Assembly: GCA_019359615.1 (NCBI GenBank)
Contig: JAHHHA010000011.1
Location: 62,001 to 126,000, forward strand
DNA: 64,000 nucleotides
DNA from: Cyanosarcina radialis HA8281-LM2
GTDB taxonomy: Bacteria > Cyanobacteriota > Cyanobacteriia > Cyanobacteriales > CCAP-1448
Direction: 5' to 3'
How positions within the stretch are numbered: position 1 is the first letter of the stretch; the number at the start of each line of letters is the position of its first letter. Shown here one piece after another: positions 34,069-41,882 of this stretch. Below the pieces are notes generated by a model that did no database searches, had not been told where the DNA came from, and saw only the letters and a program-made list of their open reading frames with translations. Made by a program: the position numbers and the translations under genes.

Positions 34069-35215
34069 CTAGTCAGGAACGCAAGAAGGCAGAAGGTAGA
34101 TAGAGGGAGAAACTTTCATGAGAGTTAAAATTAGTTGCTGGAGGGGATTGAGAGCAGTAATTTCGGTGGAGCCATCGCGGTGAACATAGAGAGTAATCCC
34201 ACGAAAAGCTGCTAACAATCGTTCGGTGGTTGGTCGCTGGGTAGTACGTTGAGGATTGCCATCATAGAGGCCAGCAATCGACTTGTTGGCTGTCGCCAAC
34301 TGACGGCGAACGACAAACTCCATCAGAGTAAAAACTTGCAGGGCAATGGTCAACAAAAACATCAAGCCTCGAAGAGCGCAGCCTCTTTGCCAGGACGGTC
34401 AGCGAGTTTTTTTAAGGCCAGTTCGGCTTTGTGCAGGCGGTCGAAAAGTCCTTGAAGTTGACGGTTTCGCAGAGCATAAGAACAAACCGCCAACCATCTT
34501 TCGGAGCAGCGATGCCACTGCTGTTGTTCGATGTCAAACCACAGACTGCCCAAAGGCACTTCAAATCCGCAACCAATCGGCTCGTCGGTGGCCTCGGCAT
34601 CATCAGAGATGATTTCTCTAGCTGTGGTTGGTGGACTAACTATCCAATCGGATAAGATTTTCGGGCGAGGTTGATTCATCGCTAGAGGAAAGCAGTAAAT
34701 CCCTCCTTCGCGGTCAATCATCGCCCGATTGGCCAAACTGGAAGCTTGACAATCAGCCAGGAACAAAAAGTTTTTATGACCGATAATTGCTCCCAAATGT
34801 CTCCAGGTAGGAAGGTAATGGGATTCGTCCGTGCCAAAACCCGCTAAAGTCGCTCCTCCTAAAGGTAAAACTAAGGGGTCTAAAGTCGCCAGCATTTGAC
34901 GATATTGCACCAAGTCAGGGCGGCGGTCTTGGCTATAGCCAAAATTTAGTAAAGATTCCCTATCGCTCTGCTCTGGCGGCTGATGATAAACCGAAAAGGT
35001 GCGATGATGACTTGCTACCCACGGTTCGACAGCACAGAGTCGATGGTCAGATTGGCTAATCATATAGGTTAACAGCAAGATTGCTATGTGGCGGTGGTAG
35101 CTCTTGGTCAATTAATTTTTCGCTCTCCATTTGTTGGAGCCAATGGATAATGATGGGCAGGTCGTCGGCTCTTTCTGACTCAGTGGCGCTCAATTTCGGG
35201 GTCTCTCTAATCTCT
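34069..35215 (-). mobile_element. IS1634-family transposase remnant
   Basis: Three pieces lie in order on the minus strand. An N-terminal fragment at about 35055-35215 has ESERADDLPIIIHWLQQME. A middle fragment at 34362-35111 has TYMISQSDHRLCAVEPWV, YRQMLATLDPLVLPL, HYLPTWRHL and GGIYCFPLAMNQPRP. A C-terminal fragment at 34069-34365 has LYDGNPQRTTQRPTTERLL. The pieces are in different frames and lack internal sections, so the gene is inactive. Confidence 0.75.
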
Positions 35216-35254
35216 TCAATCCTTACTCAGCTTACACTTGAGGCGCTTTATCTG

Positions 35255-36382
35255 CTTCATTGGATTCCTTTATTTCAAATTCTGGAAACCCGTGGTCTGG
35301 AAGTACGGTTGGTCAACGCTCACTTAGTCAAAACCGTACCAGGCCGCAAGAGTGATGTCCTTGATTGCCAATGGCTGCAAAAGCTGCATAGCTATGGATT
35401 ATTGTCAGGTTCCTTTCGTCCTGAAGACCAGGTTTGTGTCTTGCGGAGCTATATCCGACAACGGGAACGCTTGACCCAAAGTGCGAGCGTTCATATTCAG
35501 CGAAGGCAAAAAGCCTTAACCGAAATGAACCTGCAACTCCATCGAGTGGTGAGCGATCTTACCGGAGTCACGGGGATGGCGATTATTCGAGCTATTGTCT
35601 CCGGGGAACGTGACAGAGAGCGTCTGGCGGCCTTGAAAGATCCTCGTGCCAAACGGAGTACTCAGGAAATAGCTGCGGCACTGGAGGGAGATTACCGCGC
35701 CGAGCATTTGTTTGTCCTGATGCAGGAGTTGCATCTCTATGATGTCTATCAGCAGCAAATTGAGCAATGCGACCGACAAATAGAGCAGTGTTTGTCAGAG
35801 TTTGAAAGTCAAAATCACCAACCCCTGCCACCGCGACCGAAAGGCAAAAAGCCTAGTCGTCATGCTCCGAAATTCGATTTGCGCTCTCATCTCTATCGCA
35901 TTAGTGGAGTAGACTTTACTCAAATCGATGGCTTGGAAGCACTGACCGTTCAGACTATTCTTTCGGAAGTCGGTCTCGATCCAACTCGGTTTCCCACAGT
36001 TAAGCACTTCACTTCTTGGCTGGGAATTTGCCCAGGCAGTCGAATTAGTGGCGGCAAAGTTCTCAGTGCCAAAACTCGCCCAGTAGTCAATCGAGCCGCC
36101 AATGCCTTTCGGATTGCTGCCCAATCTTTGACTCACAGCCGGACGGCTTTGGGTGCTTTCTATCGCCGCCTCCGTCATCGAGCGGGTGCGCCCAAAGCCA
36201 TTACCGCAACTGCTCACAAGTTGGCACGCATTTTTTATCGCTTATGGAGGACGGGGGAAGATTATGTCGATCTGGGAGTCGATGCTTACGAGCAACAATA
36301 TCAACAACGGGTGCTGAAAAATCTCAAGCAACGAGCTAAACAGATGGGTTTCGATCTCGTCCCTGAGACAAGTCCAAGTTAA
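35255..36382 (+). mobile_element. IS110-family transposase, 5'-truncated
   Basis: From about 35255 the frame matches IS110-type transposases: IPLFQILETRGLEVRLVNAH, KTVPGRKSDVLDCQWL, and the C-terminal transposase-20 part (ALTVQTILSEVGLDPTRFPTVKHFTSWLG split as LSEVGLDPTRFP and HFTSWLGICPG). The N-terminal part holding the first catalytic acidic residues is absent. The frame upstream of 35255 is unrelated sequence from the IS1634 remnant. The element is therefore inactive. Confidence 0.8.
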
Positions 36383-36393
36383 GTTTCTTAGAA

Positions 36394-37245
36394 GTGAAGG
36401 CACTGACGATTATCGATCGACTCATCGAGAGCGAACCTCCCATATTCCACCGCAATCAGCTTCAGTCGCGTCAAATTTTTCATACCTGGCTTCCCGGTCG
36501 TGCTGGCTTGACTCCCGAACTTGAGGTGATACCTCATCGGTATTGGGAAGAACACCCGATTACCCAACATATGCCCTTGACTTTATATGGAGCTTATAAA
36601 ATCTCAGATTTCATCAGTCAGCAAGCATTGCATCGGTTAGAGGGAATTTATCAGCAATTCTTCCAAGTGATGGGCTTGGAAGACGTGATGTGTATCTTTT
36701 TACCGCCTACCAGTCCTGAGAATTGGAACGAGCTTGTCGAGAAGGATGTGGTTATCGGTAGCATGACGCTGACTCGCAGCCAACGCAACTTTACCGAACG
36801 CGATCGCCTGATTCTCAACCTGTTCCGCCCCCATCTGTTTCAAGCTTATGAGAACGCTCGACGCTTCGGACGAGTAGAGCAAAATCTGACTCAACTGCAT
36901 CAAGACCTCGATCGCTTGGGGTTAATTATTCTGAATATATCGGGGCAGATCGAGTTAATTACATCTGTTGCCATTCAATACTTGCAAACCTATTTTCCTG
37001 ACTCAGCTAATCTTCGCTACCTACCAGATTATCTTTCGGCTTGGGTCAAACATCAAATTTCTGTAGAAACTCCAACTCGTTTGCCGCTGCGAATCGAACA
37101 AGATGGCAAGCAATTGGTAATTAGCTTAACCCTGGAACCAAATAAAAATCGATTTGCCATGGCACGCAAACACTTAAAGAGTATTTTTGGAAAATTAGGA
37201 CTGCAAAGTTCGACAGCAGCGATCGCCGATCGTGCGATCGTCTAA
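36394..37245 (+). pseudogene. LuxR-type regulator lacking most of its HTH and its N-terminus
   Basis: The frame (GTG 36394) matches the sensory part of cyanobacterial LuxR regulators: HPITQHMPLTLYGAYKISDF, SQRNFTERDRLILNLFRPHL. The usual C-terminal HTH should follow LTLEPNKNRF. Instead the sequence jumps in frame to ARKHLKSIFGKLGLQSSTAAIA, the very end of a LuxR HTH. About 40 residues holding the recognition region are missing. About 35 N-terminal residues are also lost at the border with the IS110 remnant, which ends only 11 bp upstream. It can hardly bind DNA as LuxR proteins do. Confidence 0.75.
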
Positions 37246-37273
37246 ACTAGCAAGGTAGACTCTTCAGTAGCCT

Positions 37274-38056
37274 ATGTCTGAGCCTTTAATCGAACTCAAG
37301 GGAGTATCTAAATCCTTTGGCAGCAATGTCATCTTGGATGGTGTCGATCTCAATATTTATCCTGGGGAAGCCCTGGCAATCATCGGTCCGTCTGGAACTG
37401 GTAAATCAACGATTCTGCGGATAATAGCTGGCTTGCTAGCCCCAGATGCTGGAGAGATTTACATCCAAGGACAGCAACGTCAAGGTTTAATCGAGGATGC
37501 CGAAGACCCGATTTTCATCGGGATGGTTTTTCAGCAGGCAGCTTTATTCGACTCCTTAACCGTCGAGGAAAACGTCGGTTTTATGCTGCTCGAACGTTCC
37601 AAAATGTCGCGCCGCAAAATTCGCCAACTGGTGGAACAAAGGCTAGAAATGGTAGGTTTGCCAGGAGTAAGCGATCGCTATCCGGCCGAGTTATCTGGGG
37701 GGATGCGCAAACGAGTAAGTTTTGCCAGGGCGATCATGTCCAATCCCGATAATCCCAGAGATACCCCCGAAGTCTTGCTCTACGACGAGCCTACTGCTGG
37801 ACTCGATCCGATCGCCTCAACCGTAATTGAAGATTTAGTCCGCCATTTGCAGCAAATTGATGGCGGCTGTGGCACTTACGTCATGGTGACTCATCAAGAC
37901 AGTACCATTCGCCGCACGGCCGATCGAGTGATTTTTCTCTATCAAGGTAAAGTGCAATGGGAAGGACAGATCGGCGACATCGATTCGACAGATAATGCTT
38001 TGGTGCGCCAGTTTTTCAGTGCTTCTCTCACCGGGCCGATCCAGATGGTTACTTAG
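37274..38056 (+). CDS. MlaF-type ABC ATPase (lipid transport)
   Basis: The 260-residue protein has Walker A GPSGTGKST, Q-loop VFQQAALFDSLTV, ABC signature LSGGMRKRVSFARAI, Walker B VLLYDEPTAGLDP and the H-loop MVTHQD. The signature SGGMRKR with TAGLDPI is typical of MlaF/TGD3 ATPases that work with a permease (MlaE/TGD1) and an MCE protein to move phospholipids between membranes. The MCE gene follows 134 bp downstream; the permease gene is not in the window. Confidence 0.92.
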   Translation: MSEPLIELKGVSKSFGSNVILDGVDLNIYPGEALAIIGPSGTGKSTILRIIAGLLAPDAGEIYIQGQQRQGLIEDAEDPIFIGMVFQQAALFDSLTVEENVGFMLLERSKMSRRKIRQLVEQRLEMVGLPGVSDRYPAELSGGMRKRVSFARAIMSNPDNPRDTPEVLLYDEPTAGLDPIASTVIEDLVRHLQQIDGGCGTYVMVTHQDSTIRRTADRVIFLYQGKVQWEGQIGDIDSTDNALVRQFFSASLTGPIQMVT

Positions 38057-38190
38057 AGCCAGTAAGGTATAGTAGACAAGTCAAAAGTCAAAAGTCAAAA
38101 ATTAAGAGATCGGGAGACAAGGGGACAAGAGTAAAATACTAACTTCTAAACTCCTAAACTCCTAAACTTCTAAATTCTTAGGAGAAAAAT

Positions 38191-39696
38191 ATGCGATCGC
38201 GAACTGTGAGAGAAGGCTCTGTCGGCTTGTTAATCCTGCTGGGAATAGCTGTATTTGGCGGCATTGCCTTATGGCTGCGGGGGTTTATGCCTGGAAGTCG
38301 CAGCTACAAATTTGTCGCTAACTTTCCCGATACGGTGGGGATGCAATCTGGGGCACCAGTTCGCTATCGCGGAGTTCAGGTGGGGAGAATTACCGATATT
38401 ACCGCTGGTTCCAACGGGGTAGCCGTCACGATCGAAATTATTAAAGCCGATCTGGCAATTCCTCGCAACCCGACGATTGAAGCCAACCAATCCGGTTTGA
38501 TCGGCGAGACTTCGATCGATATCAGACCGCCAAAAATTAGGAACGAGAGGGGAGAGAATATAGAGATAGTCTTACCGACAGATCTGGCAACTAAACCGCT
38601 TGATGCTAACTGCGAATCGGCTAATTTAATTATTTGTAACAACGACGTTACTGTCGGTCAAAAGGGGGTCAACTTATACGACCTCTTAACTGCAACTACC
38701 AGGCTTTCTGAAGCTTATAGCAGTCCGGAATTTAAGGCTAATTTGAATGCTGCGACTAGAAATAGTGCCGAAGCCGCCAAAGAAATTGGTAATCTCAGCC
38801 GCGAATTTACTTTGTTGGGTAGATCTCTCAGACAAGAACTGAGAACCTTCTCAAATACGGCAGTTTCCCTTTCTGATTCAGCCAGTCGCACGTCAGAAGA
38901 AGTGGGGTTAATGGCCAATCAAATCGCTAATACCGCCGATAAATTTGGCGATACAGCCGATCGAATTAATGAAACTATTGGTGATTTTGGCGGCACGACA
39001 ACGCAGATTAATCAAACTTTTAATAAGTTTGGCACCACAGCCGATCGACTCAATCAAACTATCGATCGCTTTGGCGGGAGAACCGACGAAATTGTCGCTA
39101 CTATTAACAAGTTCGGTCAAACAGCCGATAAGTTCAATCTGCTGGCTACCAATCTCAACAGCTTAGTAGGAGACAACAAAGCTACATTAACTGCTACTTT
39201 GAGTAATTTCAGTGAAGCGAGCAAGCAGTTAGGCGAAACATTGAGTACGTTAAAACCGATGCTGGCTAAAGTCGATGCCGCGTTGAGCGAGGTAAACCCT
39301 GGAGAAATCGTGCGTAACTTAGAAGCTGTGACTGCCAATGCCGCTCAAATTTCTAATAACTTAAAAGATCTTTCTGCTAATCTCAACGATCCGAAGAATT
39401 TAGTGACGCTACAACAAACTCTAGATTCAGCGCGAGCTACATTTGAAAATACCCAAAAAATTACTGCCGATCTCGACGATCTTACGGGCGATCCGGCTTT
39501 CCGAGACAACCTCAAAAATCTAGTTAATGGACTCGGCAAATTAGTTTCTTCTACCGAGCAACTACAGGAGCAAGTTCAGACAGCCCAAGCCCTGGAACCA
39601 ATAACTTCTACCAGCGATCGACAAACTCTCACCTTTCCCTTAGATACCACATTCACCCCATCGGCAAGTTTGGAATCAACAGAGTTTAGATTTTAG
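38191..39696 (+). CDS. MCE/MlaD-family lipid-transport protein
   Basis: The 501-residue protein has one N-terminal membrane helix (VGLLILLGIAVFGGIALWL) followed by the MCE domain at about 38-118 (YKFVANFPDTVGMQSGAPVRYRG split as ANFPDTVGMQSGAPVRY, GVQVGRITDI, GETSIDIRPP). A long helical stretch has 14-to-18-residue repeats (KFGDTADRINETIGDFGG, KFGTTADRLNQTIDRFGG), suggesting a tunnel-like coiled bundle across the periplasm. With the ATPase upstream it forms part of an Mla/TGD-like phospholipid transporter. The start ATG at 38191 has AGGAG six bases upstream. Confidence 0.92.
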   Translation: MRSRTVREGSVGLLILLGIAVFGGIALWLRGFMPGSRSYKFVANFPDTVGMQSGAPVRYRGVQVGRITDITAGSNGVAVTIEIIKADLAIPRNPTIEANQSGLIGETSIDIRPPKIRNERGENIEIVLPTDLATKPLDANCESANLIICNNDVTVGQKGVNLYDLLTATTRLSEAYSSPEFKANLNAATRNSAEAAKEIGNLSREFTLLGRSLRQELRTFSNTAVSLSDSASRTSEEVGLMANQIANTADKFGDTADRINETIGDFGGTTTQINQTFNKFGTTADRLNQTIDRFGGRTDEIVATINKFGQTADKFNLLATNLNSLVGDNKATLTATLSNFSEASKQLGETLSTLKPMLAKVDAALSEVNPGEIVRNLEAVTANAAQISNNLKDLSANLNDPKNLVTLQQTLDSARATFENTQKITADLDDLTGDPAFRDNLKNLVNGLGKLVSSTEQLQEQVQTAQALEPITSTSDRQTLTFPLDTTFTPSASLESTEFRF

Positions 39697-39957
39697 CCAC
39701 AACACAAAGTCGATCTTGTCCTCTATCTTTAGTAGTGAATAGAGCCAGCCACCTTCTCTGCCTTTTGCCAGATAAAGTCATCTCAGGCATCGACTAAGGT
39801 GTAATAGAAACCAGCAGAGAACTATAAGCATTCAATCTCACCCACTGCTTAATTGCTATCTCTGCAAACATGGTTGTCACCTCAGAATCATGACTCCTTC
39901 TCTCGCTGTTGTTTGAAGATAGATGAGAGAAGGATGATTTTTTTAAGAGGTAAACAA

Positions 39958-40500
39958 CTAGGCCTGTTCCCAAATTTGGCGAACAGTACCGGGCAGAAAT
40001 TCGGCAATTTCTTGAATTCGCTCCGACGATAGTTCATCTTTGGTGGCCGAGAACACAGCTTTGACTATTTCCTCTGGTTGAGACTGAGGCGGTAAGCCTG
40101 CTTCCTGTTGGACGCGGAACAAAAAAGTCGTGTCTTTAATTTCAAGGGTGGGACGAATGCGGCTGAGGAAATGCACGATCGGATTGGTGTCTTTCCACAG
40201 ATCTTCGACTTCAGTTGCCAGCGGCGTAGCTGTATAAAGAGTTTTATCCTCGTTTTCTGCCATCAGGGGTGAATGCAATTCCTCACTCACGCGATCGACT
40301 GCTTCATTGCTCATCATGTCGCGCATGGTCCGAAAAACGACTTCGGTAATATCTCTAGCATCGTAGAGATCGGCAAGGTTGCCTTTTACCATCACTTTTT
40401 CTAAAAACGAACGGTGTTCGTCCGCTAGAAGCAATCGCTTATCTTCAACTTCGGTAGGATCGATTTCTGGAATTCTAGGGTCATCAACTTTATCTGGCAT
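39958..40500 (-). CDS. DUF2267 family protein
   Basis: The 180-residue acidic, mostly helical protein has the DUF2267 layout: two related halves, FLEKVMVKGNLADLYDARDIT with VFRTMRDMMSNEAVDRVSEEL, and FLSRIRPTLEIKD with VFSATKDELSSERIQEIAEFLP. The role of the family is unknown to me. The gene is isolated, with 260 bp of unremarkable sequence separating it from the MCE gene. Confidence 0.82.
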   Translation of the reverse strand: MPDKVDDPRIPEIDPTEVEDKRLLLADEHRSFLEKVMVKGNLADLYDARDITEVVFRTMRDMMSNEAVDRVSEELHSPLMAENEDKTLYTATPLATEVEDLWKDTNPIVHFLSRIRPTLEIKDTTFLFRVQQEAGLPPQSQPEEIVKAVFSATKDELSSERIQEIAEFLPGTVRQIWEQA

Positions 40501-40732
40501 AATTTTTACCCGTGCTTTCTATCTAAATTGCACCTTCTATCCGGCATCCATTCAAACTTTGGTAGTTTTGAAAGGAAGGCTTTCAAAAGTTAGGCACTGT
40601 AAATAACCTTGCACCAGTCGAAAAAGCCTAGCATTACCCCAAGGTTTGATATGGAGGTAGCCAAAAGTCGGAGTATGCTGCCTTAACACTGAAAACCTAT
40701 ATTTTTATAAAAAGTACGGCTATCTGGCGTAC

Positions 40733-40770
40733 TATAATATGATGGTATACCTAAATAAGACAGTATACGT
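40733..40770 (+). promoter_or_regulatory. Promoter with paired palindromes upstream of the TacA/TacT operon
   Basis: A -10 box TATAAT at 40733-40738 is followed by the palindrome GGTATACC at 40744-40751 and a second GTATAC at 40763-40768, centres 18 bp apart. The antitoxin starts 24 bp further on. Paired short palindromes overlapping the transcription start are what ribbon-helix-helix antitoxins bind for autorepression. Confidence 0.5.
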
Positions 40771-40791
40771 AAAGCCAATAATTTTGCAGCT

Positions 40792-41106
40792 ATGAAAATA
40801 AGCACGGAGTCAAAAACAGCCGATCGAGTTAGAAAAAATGCCCGATTAGAAGCTCGCGTCACAGCAGAACAAAAACAACTGATGGAAAGGGCTGCTAGTT
40901 TGCGCGGACAGAATTTGACTGAATTCATGGTGGCAGTTTTAACTGAAGCCGCTACACAAATCATTAAAGATGGCGAATTGCTAGAATTAACCGCTCGCGA
41001 TCGCCAAGCCTTTGCAGAAGCTTTATTGAATCCTCCTTCTTCAAGCGATCGAGCTTATGCTGATGCCGAATGGTATCGGCAAACGATCGGTAAGTCTCTG
41101 GTATAA
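40792..41106 (+). CDS. TacA-type (DUF1778) antitoxin
   Basis: The 104-residue protein has an N-terminal ribbon-helix-helix (RLEARVTAEQKQLMERAASL, RGQNLTEFMVAVLTEAA) and a flexible toxin-binding tail (ARDRQAFAEALLNPPSS), as in TacA/DUF1778 antitoxins. The stop lies 14 bp before the toxin start. It should neutralise the GNAT toxin and repress the operon through the palindromes upstream. Confidence 0.9.
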   Translation: MKISTESKTADRVRKNARLEARVTAEQKQLMERAASLRGQNLTEFMVAVLTEAATQIIKDGELLELTARDRQAFAEALLNPPSSSDRAYADAEWYRQTIGKSLV

Positions 41107-41120
41107 GTTAGATCGGATTA

Positions 41121-41648
41121 GTGTTGCATCCAGAAGCAGTTAATTTTTCTATAGAACTACTCGAAAAACATCACGAGCGAGCGGGTTTTCGCTGTGGCAA
41201 CGAACAACTCGATCGCTACTTGCATTCTATAGCCAGTCAAGATCGACAGAGAAATATTGCAATTCCTTACATTATCTTCGATCGCGAACGTCAAAGAATA
41301 ATTGGCTACTATACTCTATCGATGAGCGGAATAAATCTCGAATATTTACCTCAAAAAATTGCCAAAAAATTACCAAAATACCCAATAGTTGGCGTAATTT
41401 TAATTGGCAGATTAGCGGTGGATTGCGATTACAGGGGATATGGTTGGGGGAAACTGTTGATAATGGATGCTTTATCCAAAAGTCTTGCAGTTAGTAAAAC
41501 GACTGGTTGTTTTGCTGTAGTAGTTGATGCGATCGATGATGAAGCAGTGAGGTTTTACCAAAGATTTGAGTTTCAAAATTTCCCAGATCGTCCGTATAAG
41601 CTATTCCGTACTATGAGCAATATTGCTCAAACATTTAGCAACAACTAA
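41121..41648 (+). CDS. TacT-type GNAT toxin
   Basis: The 175-residue protein is a GNAT acetyltransferase toxin that blocks translation by acetylating the amino group of aminoacyl-tRNA. The start is typical (ELLEKHHERAGFRCGNEQLDRYL), with the acetyl-CoA loop LIGRLAVDCDYRGYGWGKLL and the catalytic-type Tyr in AVRFYQRFEFQNF. The start is GTG 41121. The pair with the DUF1778 antitoxin is complete, so the module is probably active. Confidence 0.9.
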   Translation: MLHPEAVNFSIELLEKHHERAGFRCGNEQLDRYLHSIASQDRQRNIAIPYIIFDRERQRIIGYYTLSMSGINLEYLPQKIAKKLPKYPIVGVILIGRLAVDCDYRGYGWGKLLIMDALSKSLAVSKTTGCFAVVVDAIDDEAVRFYQRFEFQNFPDRPYKLFRTMSNIAQTFSNN

Positions 41649-41660
41649 ATTTTATAAATT

Positions 41661-41676
41661 CTGCCAGACCTGGCAG
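41661..41676. repeat. Short hairpin after the TacT gene
   Basis: CTGCCAG and CTGGCAG form a perfect 7-bp stem with a two-base spacer just after the toxin stop. There is no T run, so terminator function is uncertain. Confidence 0.45.
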
Positions 41677-41882
41677 AGCGGTTTGCGTTTAAGAGCCGCA
41701 GAAGAACTTCCTCGATCGCCCTACCGCCAAATCCAGGCCGCTTCGAGATCGTCTCCGCAACGTTGAGATATGTTACGGCGCAGATGCCGCTGGTTATATA
41801 CTAAGAACCATCGACCTAATTAAGTTAGCAAGCAAAATTAAAAACCTGGTTGCCCAAAGACTGAATGTTGTAGCGTTATCCG

